DNA from: CAYSPT01 sp964432985
GTDB lineage: Bacteria; Muiribacteriota; CAYSPT01
Direction of reading: 5' to 3'
Assembly: GCA_964432985.1 (NCBI GenBank)
Contig: CAYSPT010000017.1
Span: 1-64,000, forward strand
DNA: 64,000 bases
Shown one piece after another: positions 8,401 through 16,343 of this stretch. Position numbers and translations under genes: made by a program. The notes beneath the pieces are model-generated. The model did no database searches. It was not told the DNA's origin and worked only from the letters and a program-made list of their open reading frames with translations. How positions within the stretch are numbered: position 1 is the first letter of the stretch; each line of letters starts with the position of its first letter.

Positions 8401-11400
8401 CCCCCACGTCCGGTGATGTCAACTCCTACGATATGGGGATCGGCAATTCCCTGACCATGGACTCGGCGGCCACGGTGGACCGCACCAGCATTGCCGTCAC
8501 CTTCAGTGAAAACATGGACGGCTCCACGGTGGCTGCGTCGGATTTCACCGTCGCCGGAAACACCGTGTCGTCGGTATCGGTGGCAAACAATGTGGTCACC
8601 CTGACCGTTGGCACCCAGCTTGATACTGAAGACACTCCTGATGTCACGCTGGTGGCGGACGTGGCCGACATCCGGGGGATGCACCTCACTTCAGCCGGTC
8701 CTTTGACACCTTCCGATGGAATCGCTCCGGAGGTGGTTTCCATCGACATTACCTCCGGCCGCCATGTAACGGTGACCTTCTCGGAAACCATGGGTACGGG
8801 AACCCTGGCCAACACCGCCAACTATAGCCAGAGCGGCGCTTCAGGCGCCCAGGCGACCGCCAATCCCTCATCAGTTGATATCTCGTCAAACCCGGTAATC
8901 ACCCTGGTGTACCCGTACAGGACATTCGTGGCCGGCGACAACGTCACCATCGCCATGAACACGGCCCTGGCGGACCCGTCCTCCAACACTCTCAACGTTT
9001 CCTTTGCCCAGGGCAGTGAGAATCCGGTCAACGCCGACACCGTAGCGCCGACCATGCCCTCGGCCAGCACTGCCAGCAGCACCAGTGTCCTGGTGCAGTT
9101 CGGGGAAGATCTCACCGACTCGTCGGTAGAAGCCGACGGAAGTGATTTCCAGGTGGAAGGCGGTTCTTATACGGTGACCGCGGCAGTGGAGAATTCAGGA
9201 GTGGTCACCCTCACCCTCAGCGGAGGGACGCCACTGGCCGGTGATGCCACTCCCTCGGTGGCACTGGTGGCCGAAGTGACCGATGCTGCAGGCAACCCAC
9301 TCTCCTCCGCCGGACCGGTGACCGCCTCCGATGGAATCCTGCCGGGAGTGTCATCGGTGGACGTCCTCTCCACCACCCGGGTGTCGGTGACGTTTACCGA
9401 GACCATGGGGACCAGCGGGCTGGATACGGTGACCAATTACTCCCAGTCGGGCGGTGAAGGGGCCCAGGCCACCGCCAATCCAGTTTCCGTGGACACGTCG
9501 GGCAACCCGGAAATCGTCATCGAGTTTCCCTATCAAACCTTTGAATCGGACGACAACGTGACGGTCACCGTGAGCGGTGTGGTCGATCCCAACAGCAATG
9601 TCATAAATCCGTCAGCCAATTCCGGTTCTGAAAACCCGGCCTCCGGCGGGACCGCCGATTTCACCGCACCCACGTATGACTCGGCCAAAACGGGTGACCA
9701 GGCCATCGGGAACAGCTCGGCTGCCAACACAATCCTTTTGACCTTCGGTGAAAACCTGGATGCCGCCACGGTGAGCGCCGCCGATTTCCAGGTCTCGACT
9801 CCGTCGGTGGGTGTCGGAGATGCCCAGGTTTCCAGTGCCACCGTGACGCTCACCCTGGTGAGCGATCTCGACACCGAAGCAACACCTACCATAACCATCA
9901 CCGGTGACGGTGTAGCCGACGAAAACGGCAACTATCTGACCTCGGGGTCCCAGGTGGCCACCGACGGGCTCAGCCCCGACATGGCTTCCGCCGTGACCGC
10001 AACCACCACCAGCGTTACCGTGACCTTCACCGAGGACCTGAACGACGGCACCGTGGCCTCCGGCGACTTTTCGGTGGTAAACAACAGCAGTCCAGTCACC
10101 ATTTCAGGAATGAGCGAAACAGGAGGGGTAGTGACCCTGGACCTCTCAAGCGCCATCGGAGTTGCGGACACTCCCCAGATCTCGTTGACCAATCCGGTGG
10201 ACGATCTTTCGGGAAACACCCTTTCAACCGACGGTCCGATCACCGCCGCCGACGGTATCGCTCCGGACGTGGACTCCATAGATGTCACCTCAACAGCCTG
10301 GATTACGGTTACCTATTCTGAAACCATGGCTGTCGGCAGCGGCAATGCCGCCCTTGACCGGGTTGAGAACTATGCAGTGGTGATAAACGCCGCCCCGAGT
10401 GTCAATCCCGCTTCCGTGGACACCAGTGGGAATCCCGGGATCAAGCTGGTGTTCGCTTCGGGCACCTTTGCGGGGACCGACAGCGTGACGGTTACGGTCT
10501 CCAATGTAACGGATGCGGGAAGCAACACCCTGTCGGTCAACTCCGACACCGAGAATCCTGCCCTGGACGGGGGAGACGATTTCGACCTGCCGGCATTCGG
10601 AACGGTGACTACCGGTGACTCGGCCACCGGTAACAGCGACACGGCCGACCGCATCTACGTGGTCTTCGACGACACCCTGGACGCGGCCACCGTCTCGGCG
10701 TCCGACTTCCAGGTGACCGGACGCACGGTCACCGCTATCGAATCCCTGGCTGGTGCAACTCTGAAACTGGTTCTCAACTCGGCTCTGGACCGTGACGATA
10801 CCCCCTCGGTGAACATCACCGGGGACGGGGTGGCCGACGATGCGGGGAACGTTGCTGTAAGCGACACCATGGCGGCCGCTGACGGGCTCAACCCCACCAT
10901 GGACTCAGCTTCCACCACCGACCGCACCCACATCACCGTGACCTTCAACGAGGACCTGGATGAAACTACCCTGGCGGCCTCTGATTTCACTGTCTCCGGT
11001 GGATTCACCATCCAGAACGTCACCGAGAGCAGCGCCGGCGTGGTCAGTATCGAGTTGACCACCCAGATGGACACGGACGCGCTGCCGCAGGTGACGCTGC
11101 AGAACACCGTTGATGACGCTTCCGGGAACACCCTGGGTTCCGCCGGGCCTTTGACATGCAGCGACGGAATCGCTCCCGAAGTGGATTCAATCGATGTGCG
11201 GTCTTCTACCCTGGTGGAAGTCACCTTTACGGAAACCATGGGAACCAGCGGCCTGGCTGGTACCGGTAACTACAGCCAGAGCGGCGGTACCGGCGCCGCC
11301 AATCCGAATTCGGTGGATACCACCCAGAATCCCACGGTAAAGCTATGGTACACCGACGGTACGTTTACGGTGGGCGACAATATCACCATCACCGTGACGG

Positions 11401-14400
11401 GGATTCAGGATTCATCGGGCAACTCCATCAACCTGGCCGCTAACACCGGTACTGAAAACCCGGTGGTGGCCGACACTACCGCTCCCTTCATCCAGTCGGC
11501 CGCAACTGTCAGTTCGATCTCCCTGCAGGTGACCTGCAACGAAGACCTGCAGGACAGCTCTGTTGATGTCGACGGAAGCGATTTTTCAGTAGACTCGGGC
11601 ACTTACACGGTAATAGCAGCTTCGGAAATCGGCGGTATCGTCACCCTGACCATTGATGGAGGCACGCCGCTTGAGGACTCGGCCACGCCGGGTGTTGCAA
11701 TCGTCGATGACGTTACCGATGAGGTGGGTAACACCCAGAGTTCCTCTGGCCCCGTATCGGCCATCGACGGAATCCCTCCCCGGGTCACCGCTGCAAGTAT
11801 CATCAACAGTTTTACTGCCACCTTGACCTTTTCAGAAACCATGGGAACAGGCCTTGGAACCGTCGGTAACTACTCGCAAAGCGGCGCCACCGGCGCATCA
11901 GCTCAAGGCAATCCCGGTTCAGTGAGCACCGCTGGTAATCCCACTGTTACCCTGAGTTACCCCTCCCCGACATTCCTCGAAGGAGATATCGTCACTTTCA
12001 CGGCTGCGAATATCAACGATGCCGCTCCTTCGCCCAACAGTATCAACTCGTCGTCGGACGCCACGGAAACGGTGACGGTCCTGGTGGATACCGGCGCTCC
12101 CGGTATGTCCAGCGCAGTGACCACTTCCACCACTACCATTGACGTGACTTTCGACGAGGATTTGCTCAACTCATCAGTGGATTCGGGCGGGTCGGATTTT
12201 CAGATCGACGGTGCAGGTGCCACTGGAGCATCCCTCAGCGGCAGTGTGGTAACGCTGACAGCCACTTCGGCCTTTGCCCGGGACGCTACCCCGACGGTTT
12301 CCATCGTCGGCGAGGTGAGCGACCTGGTGGGTAATCCGACTACGTCGGGGAGCGTCGTCGCCTCAGACGGTGTCAGCCCCCCCCCGGTGACTTCTCTGGC
12401 CGCGGCTGTAGCCGACAGTTCCCTGGACCTGACCTGGACCAATCCGGTCGAGGACTTTTCCGGGACGGTTATTCTAAGAAAGGAATCCTCCACCCCCACT
12501 GGTGTGCCGTCAGACGGTACGACCTATTCCGTGAGTGCAGTTATCGGAGATGGTACCGTGGTTTTTGCCGCCTCGGGTGATTATTCGAGTACGCCTTTTA
12601 ACGACACCGATTTGACCAACACCACCGGTTACTACTACGCTGCTTATGCTTATGATACGAATCATAATTACTCGGACACCGCCGACACTGCTTCGGGTAC
12701 TCCCGCCGACCAGACGGCCCCGGTGTTTGCTGGTCTGGCTCAGGCTCAGGATGCGGGCACCAGCGGCACGGTGATCCTGTCCTGGAGCCAGGCTACGGAG
12801 CCGGTATCACCTGAGGGCAGCCCGCCGGTCACCTATCATACCTACCGATCGACAACGAGCGGGTTCACACCGGTTCACACGGCTTACCCGGCGGGGGACC
12901 TGATTTACTCAGCCACCGGTGTTACTACTTACCAGGATACGGATTTGACGAACGGACAGGAATATCACTATATCGTACGGGCGGAGGACACGCTAGGCAA
13001 TCGCGACAACAACGAGGTGCGGCTAAGCGTGACACCTACCGACCAGGTACCGCCGCAAATTACCTCCGGGCCAACGGTTGCCTCCCTTGGTAACGACACG
13101 GCCACAATTGAATGGCAGACGGACGAAACATCGGATTCCACCGTGGAATACGGTTTCACCTCTGTATACACCGGGAGCACCACCGAGACCACGATGACCA
13201 CGAACCATTCGGTGACATTGACCGGACTGCAGGAATCTTCCATGTATCATTTCAGGGTGCTCTCGTCTGATCAGTACGGCAACGGGCCGGTCGCCTCGAT
13301 TGACGGTACCTTCTACACCAATCGCTCACCGCTGGTGACGGTCACCGCTCCATCTGCGGGGGCGGTCTGGGGAGACACACAGAACATAACCTGGAGTGCA
13401 ACAGATGCCGACGGACAGACATTGACCATGACACTTCAGTACTCAACCGATGAGGAAAACTGGTCGGCGCTTCCCGATCCCGATGATGATGGCCAGGCCA
13501 TGGCGGACAACGATGGGACCTATGCGCTGGACACCACGGCATACCCGGATGGGACATCGTACTACATCAGGGTAGGGGCTAGCGACGGGCTGAAAACCAC
13601 CCTGGCCGACCCCGGCGGCACCATTTCCATAGAGAATGTCCAGACGATCCCGATGGTCACCCTTGAAGCCCCCGTCGGCGGCGAAAAGTGGGGCCAGCGG
13701 AGAAACATCACCTGGGAGACGGCCGATCCCGATGCCGGAGAAAGCCGGATAGCCACGGTGGAATACAGCACCGACAATGCAAGCTGGATCCAGATCATAA
13801 CTGCACTGGCCGACACCGGAAACTACCAATGGAATACAGCATCCGTACCCGATGGAACGAGCTACTACATCAGGGTCACGGTCACCGATAACCGCACCCC
13901 GCCGCCGAGCGGTGTCGTACCGGGCACCGACTCGGATTCGTCCGCTGCGGCGTTCGAAATTGACAACACGCCCCCCGAGTATGTATCCGAACTGGAGATA
14001 ACCATTCTGCCCAACGACGTGGTCGAACTGGAATGGGAGCCATCGTCATCTCCGGACGTGGAACGGTACAACATCTACTACGATTACGGGACCGGAGTCG
14101 TTGATTATTCCACACCGTACGACTGGGTTCCCGTCGGCACTACTACCTGGCGGTCCGATTCCGTAGCGCCGAAAGCCAGAATACGGCTTCTCGGCGGTCA
14201 GCTTTACCGTTATGCGGTCCGGGCGCAGGATTCCGCTGGAAACGAGGAAGGCAACACTTCGGCCCAGGCGGTAGCCGACTCCTCCAAACCTCAGATACAG
14301 AATCTTTCCGTAGATGATTACGAATCGGGCAAACCCCGGCTGGCGTTCAAACTTACCGATGACGGCTCAGGAGTAGATATCTCCACCATAGAGGTGAAAC

Positions 14401-14882
14401 TCGGAGCAGTGGGGGAAACAGCAGTGGTAATTCCCCATACCTACAACCCGAACAACCAGGTGGTGGTGGCTTCTCCGACCAGCAGGTTGTCCGCCGGGGA
14501 TTATGTCGTTACCGTCACGGCCAAGGACCGCGCCGGTAACGAAAGCGACACCTTACAGTCAACATTTACCGTCATGGCATCCTTCGATATACAAAGTGTC
14601 TTCAGTTACCCGAATCCATGCCACAGCGATGACGAGGTCACCTTCCGGTATACCCTCACCGCCGATGCTGACCTGGTCGAAGTGAGAATCTATGACAAGG
14701 CGGACCGTCTTATCCTGGCTATTCCGGGGGATACGGACGGTGATATTAACGAAACAGTGTGGGACAAAACGTATGAAGACGGGGATGATGTTCGTTACGG
14801 AACCTACATTTACAAGATCACGGCAACGGATTATGCCGGGCATCGGACGGAGGCCATGGGTAAGGTGACCCTGCTGCCATGA
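5475..14882 (+). CDS. Giant secreted metalloprotease-like Ig-repeat protein
   Basis: About 3135 residues from GTG 5475, which has AGGTGAG seven bases upstream; the frame opens at ATG 5436 without a ribosome site. Order: signal peptide (KRQLMVPVVVLLAAFLVLG); a metallopeptidase domain of the MXAN_6640 type with the zinc motif AHEFFHAVKARYDW (about 225-240) followed by FDEATSNWM; a clostripain-like (C11) region (~510-875); a PPC-like domain (~880-990). Thirteen Ig-like repeats follow (~993-2300): eight of the 'VTFSENMDGSTVAASDFTV' kind and five of the 'VTFTETMGTSGL..NYSQSGG' kind. Then come fibronectin-III-like domains and a C-terminal FlgD/secretion-tail-like domain (FSYPNPC..VEVRIYDKAD..GTYIYKI). 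The C11 region has lost its catalytic His and Cys. The HEXXH site looks intact. Likely a cell-surface or secreted adhesin-protease, in one operon with the PorV-like protein 25 bp downstream. Confidence 0.85.
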   Translation: MKRQLMVPVVVLLAAFLVLGAVAAEADGTYLDSKKLTSDYSTGDLDLDQYLLYNIYSIYDLSKLPGTYKTLSLQQALPKLSGTVVWKYVTYHWDELSATTQAKILVYKKRPTGLSSTRTTTNFIIHYATSGDDAVDTSYVDLVETVCENVYTIIVTNMGYDPPPPDGTNGGDAKYDIYIASLEEGTLGVTKDESQYTGTPTRPRDYVTYFELDNGLGDPQIKTTLAHEFFHAVKARYDWLDAYPDYWFDEATSNWMMDICYPNEDDYIEYIDGPQYDWLSVPELTLEGHDLSEDQNTNKTLRWYGSSIFAFYLAKKYDNDVILEIWERLVPDTVEGIDGVVAELEAAAPGGRATTLDDALSDFCVWNYYTGTDVVDTTTYYTEGNEFGEIYISHTHNTYPVTPQTPSTRLPDHYGSNYIEFTPAEAGPGNLVLAFDGKDSADWKIKVVKVDPSGDDSVSEMTLDGDKKGSLTVNNFGSSSTYRKVALIATATSDSGDDNTYSYSAQVSSGEGDWTCMFYLNGDSGGEQATCDQFAALGVVGSSDDVNIVAQLDRSSSGYTGYGGWSGARRFKIEQGDDPSDTADQDLGATNMGSATSLSDFVAWGASAYPASRYCLVVWDREVDGFPTGTVITDSGSSDSLSFDELKTALATAETALGQDVDLVVLDGDMMGYLDVAYQVRTSVGFLVASQDELPSGGIPHDDVMTALKLASSSTASDLGVAYVSGFSTEHGASGSHCLSSLDLSQMSTVVTGFNSFVSELSTNIGQERTDYTGAWVGSERFGSSLSSMNREVVDLKDYCENLRSLTSVANLQTACSTLETALGSLVGSETHGDGLSEATGVSMYFPYAPADLDAGYTSVADLTDDTQWDEFHTTYFTDDTYEDNDTQGAAQSVTDGLKTRLSCYDEDWYSVSRSAGEGLAVYLTFTHNDRGNLDLYLYDTDGASLLDSSTSSTDDESLSQSSLGSTGTYYIKVVAPTSGDVNSYDMGIGNSLTMDSAATVDRTSIAVTFSENMDGSTVAASDFTVAGNTVSSVSVANNVVTLTVGTQLDTEDTPDVTLVADVADIRGMHLTSAGPLTPSDGIAPEVVSIDITSGRHVTVTFSETMGTGTLANTANYSQSGASGAQATANPSSVDISSNPVITLVYPYRTFVAGDNVTIAMNTALADPSSNTLNVSFAQGSENPVNADTVAPTMPSASTASSTSVLVQFGEDLTDSSVEADGSDFQVEGGSYTVTAAVENSGVVTLTLSGGTPLAGDATPSVALVAEVTDAAGNPLSSAGPVTASDGILPGVSSVDVLSTTRVSVTFTETMGTSGLDTVTNYSQSGGEGAQATANPVSVDTSGNPEIVIEFPYQTFESDDNVTVTVSGVVDPNSNVINPSANSGSENPASGGTADFTAPTYDSAKTGDQAIGNSSAANTILLTFGENLDAATVSAADFQVSTPSVGVGDAQVSSATVTLTLVSDLDTEATPTITITGDGVADENGNYLTSGSQVATDGLSPDMASAVTATTTSVTVTFTEDLNDGTVASGDFSVVNNSSPVTISGMSETGGVVTLDLSSAIGVADTPQISLTNPVDDLSGNTLSTDGPITAADGIAPDVDSIDVTSTAWITVTYSETMAVGSGNAALDRVENYAVVINAAPSVNPASVDTSGNPGIKLVFASGTFAGTDSVTVTVSNVTDAGSNTLSVNSDTENPALDGGDDFDLPAFGTVTTGDSATGNSDTADRIYVVFDDTLDAATVSASDFQVTGRTVTAIESLAGATLKLVLNSALDRDDTPSVNITGDGVADDAGNVAVSDTMAAADGLNPTMDSASTTDRTHITVTFNEDLDETTLAASDFTVSGGFTIQNVTESSAGVVSIELTTQMDTDALPQVTLQNTVDDASGNTLGSAGPLTCSDGIAPEVDSIDVRSSTLVEVTFTETMGTSGLAGTGNYSQSGGTGAANPNSVDTTQNPTVKLWYTDGTFTVGDNITITVTGIQDSSGNSINLAANTGTENPVVADTTAPFIQSAATVSSISLQVTCNEDLQDSSVDVDGSDFSVDSGTYTVIAASEIGGIVTLTIDGGTPLEDSATPGVAIVDDVTDEVGNTQSSSGPVSAIDGIPPRVTAASIINSFTATLTFSETMGTGLGTVGNYSQSGATGASAQGNPGSVSTAGNPTVTLSYPSPTFLEGDIVTFTAANINDAAPSPNSINSSSDATETVTVLVDTGAPGMSSAVTTSTTTIDVTFDEDLLNSSVDSGGSDFQIDGAGATGASLSGSVVTLTATSAFARDATPTVSIVGEVSDLVGNPTTSGSVVASDGVSPPPVTSLAAAVADSSLDLTWTNPVEDFSGTVILRKESSTPTGVPSDGTTYSVSAVIGDGTVVFAASGDYSSTPFNDTDLTNTTGYYYAAYAYDTNHNYSDTADTASGTPADQTAPVFAGLAQAQDAGTSGTVILSWSQATEPVSPEGSPPVTYHTYRSTTSGFTPVHTAYPAGDLIYSATGVTTYQDTDLTNGQEYHYIVRAEDTLGNRDNNEVRLSVTPTDQVPPQITSGPTVASLGNDTATIEWQTDETSDSTVEYGFTSVYTGSTTETTMTTNHSVTLTGLQESSMYHFRVLSSDQYGNGPVASIDGTFYTNRSPLVTVTAPSAGAVWGDTQNITWSATDADGQTLTMTLQYSTDEENWSALPDPDDDGQAMADNDGTYALDTTAYPDGTSYYIRVGASDGLKTTLADPGGTISIENVQTIPMVTLEAPVGGEKWGQRRNITWETADPDAGESRIATVEYSTDNASWIQIITALADTGNYQWNTASVPDGTSYYIRVTVTDNRTPPPSGVVPGTDSDSSAAAFEIDNTPPEYVSELEITILPNDVVELEWEPSSSPDVERYNIYYDYGTGVVDYSTPYDWVPVGTTTWRSDSVAPKARIRLLGGQLYRYAVRAQDSAGNEEGNTSAQAVADSSKPQIQNLSVDDYESGKPRLAFKLTDDGSGVDISTIEVKLGAVGETAVVIPHTYNPNNQVVVASPTSRLSAGDYVVTVTAKDRAGNESDTLQSTFTVMASFDIQSVFSYPNPCHSDDEVTFRYTLTADADLVEVRIYDKADRLILAIPGDTDGDINETVWDKTYEDGDDVRYGTYIYKITATDYAGHRTEAMGKVTLLP

Positions 14883-14907
14883 GGCCGTCAGATTGAGGAG
14901 TGATGAT

Positions 14908-16074
14908 ATGAGAAGAAAACGCGATGAGAAAGCAAAAGAGTTCAACCTGTTGCTGACACTGCTGGTAGGAGCACTGGCGCTGTTGTCTCTCGTTCCGAAA
15001 CTGCGGGCCGAGCCCACCGGACAGGCGGGAAATTTCCTGGCGTTGGGGATAGGAGCCAGGACACTGGCCATTGGCAACGCGTGCACTGCGGTGTGCGATG
15101 ATCCCACGGCTTCTCTCTGGAATCCGGCCGGGCTGACACATCTGAGATACCGGGAAATGGATGCCATGCACACCTGGATCGACATTCACCGAGACCTGAA
15201 CCATGTCGGTATGGGGCTGCCGTTGACCGACACCTCGACAATCGGATTCAACTGGTCGCAATTCAGGGTTGGGTCGATTCCGGAAACGTCCCTGGACACA
15301 ACCAAACAGATTGGAGTGGATGACCAGGGAAATCCGATCTACGATGTCAAGGTCACCGGGTATTTTGACGATCGCGAGGATTGTCTGGGGATATCCTATG
15401 CCTACGATCTGGGTAATAACCTGGCCCTGGGATCGACCCTGAAATATTTCCGCAACACCGTCCATGACAACTCAGCGTCCACACTGGGACTCGATCTGGG
15501 ATTCCTCTTCAGCCCCAGTCCTTTATTCACCCTGGGACTGGCTCTACGCGACCTGGGTGAGAACTACACCTGGAACGGCCAGACAGGTAAAAACCAGTCC
15601 GTTCCAAGCACCACCGCCGTGGGAGTGGCCCTTCGCCCCTGGAAAGATCTCCTGCTAAGCGGTGATGTCTTTAAGACCCGTAACAGGGATATTGAGATTT
15701 GTGCTGGTGCAGAATACGAACTGGGAGACTGTTTTGCCCTGCGCGGCGGGATCCTCAATGGTCTGGTCACCGCCGGACTGGGATTCAGGGTCCACGGCTG
15801 GAGCATAGATTATGCGTACGCCAATCGTCAAACCGGTGTAGAGCACAGGGTGTCCTCCAACTACCGTTTCGGCCTGCCGGTGCGGGGCGGGAAAAAGGAG
15901 GAGCGGGGTCCCAAACCCCTGGTGTCGCGGCAAGCCCGGAAAGCTGGATCAGCACAAAGGGAAACGACATCACCTTCATTATTCGCCGGGATAAAGACAA
16001 TCGGTACCTCCGCGGCAACCACCTTTGGTGAAACGGTAAAAAGAGGTGTAAAAAGGATCGTACCGGCCAATTAA
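14908..16074 (+). CDS. PorV/PorQ-like outer-membrane beta-barrel protein
   Basis: A 388-residue protein with a signal sequence (FNLLLTLLVGALALLSLVPK..RA). It is followed by the PorV/PorQ-family opening AGNFLALGIGARTLAIGNAC and DPTASLWNPAGLTHL, then alternating beta-strand segments (LGLDLGFLFSPSPLFTLGLA, YELGDCFALRGGI, WSIDYAYANRQTGVEHRVS). PorV carries cargo bearing a C-terminal sorting domain in type IX secretion; many phyla have homologues without a full T9SS. The start is ATG 14908 with GAGGAG seven bases upstream. A basic, probably disordered tail (~330-388) follows the barrel, which is unusual. It lies directly after the giant protein, whose C-terminus resembles a secretion tail, so a cargo/acceptor pair is plausible. 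Confidence 0.8.
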   Translation: MRRKRDEKAKEFNLLLTLLVGALALLSLVPKLRAEPTGQAGNFLALGIGARTLAIGNACTAVCDDPTASLWNPAGLTHLRYREMDAMHTWIDIHRDLNHVGMGLPLTDTSTIGFNWSQFRVGSIPETSLDTTKQIGVDDQGNPIYDVKVTGYFDDREDCLGISYAYDLGNNLALGSTLKYFRNTVHDNSASTLGLDLGFLFSPSPLFTLGLALRDLGENYTWNGQTGKNQSVPSTTAVGVALRPWKDLLLSGDVFKTRNRDIEICAGAEYELGDCFALRGGILNGLVTAGLGFRVHGWSIDYAYANRQTGVEHRVSSNYRFGLPVRGGKKEERGPKPLVSRQARKAGSAQRETTSPSLFAGIKTIGTSAATTFGETVKRGVKRIVPAN

Positions 16075-16077
16075 CCC

Positions 16078-16248
16078 GAATAATTCATGAATATTCGTCG
16101 TGAGGTGAAGAAAATGGCCGCAACTACAAGGCGCACGCAGGAAAATACTCGGAGACGTACCTGTAGGTACGTTGAGAATATTTTTCAAGTGCAACGAAGT
16201 AGATGTGGTTATTTTCGAACCGTAGCGGAATAGTTTGTGAATTATTAG
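16078..16248. repeat. MITE-like palindromic intergenic element (type B)
   Basis: The left end AATAATTCATGAATATTCG and the right end (reverse complement AATAATTCACAAACTATTCCG) form imperfect terminal inverted repeats. The centre has GACGTACCTGTAGGTACGTTGAG and AGTGCAACGAAGTAGATG. The words CTACAAGGCGC, GTACGT-GAG and AGTGCAACG..GTAGATG recur in the element at 30176-30340. End-like fragments recur at 51142-51179 and 55220-55243. No transposase is encoded. Confidence 0.55.
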
Positions 16249-16343
16249 GGTTAAGCAGGTTGATTCCTGTTGTTGCAGTATGTCAGGCTCCTGTGCTACA
16301 CTTCGAAGGCGTCTTGACTCACATAGACGCGTATTTTTCGTAC

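Noticed and set aside
5814..14074. Many long open frames opposite the giant protein gene
   Set aside because: They reflect the Thr/Val/Ser/Gly-rich repeats of the real gene read backwards; none shows a family motif.
16203..16343. ATG 16203 as the start of the P-type ATPase homologue
   Set aside because: It lies in the right end of the repeat element, has no ribosome site, and the added residues match nothing in the family.
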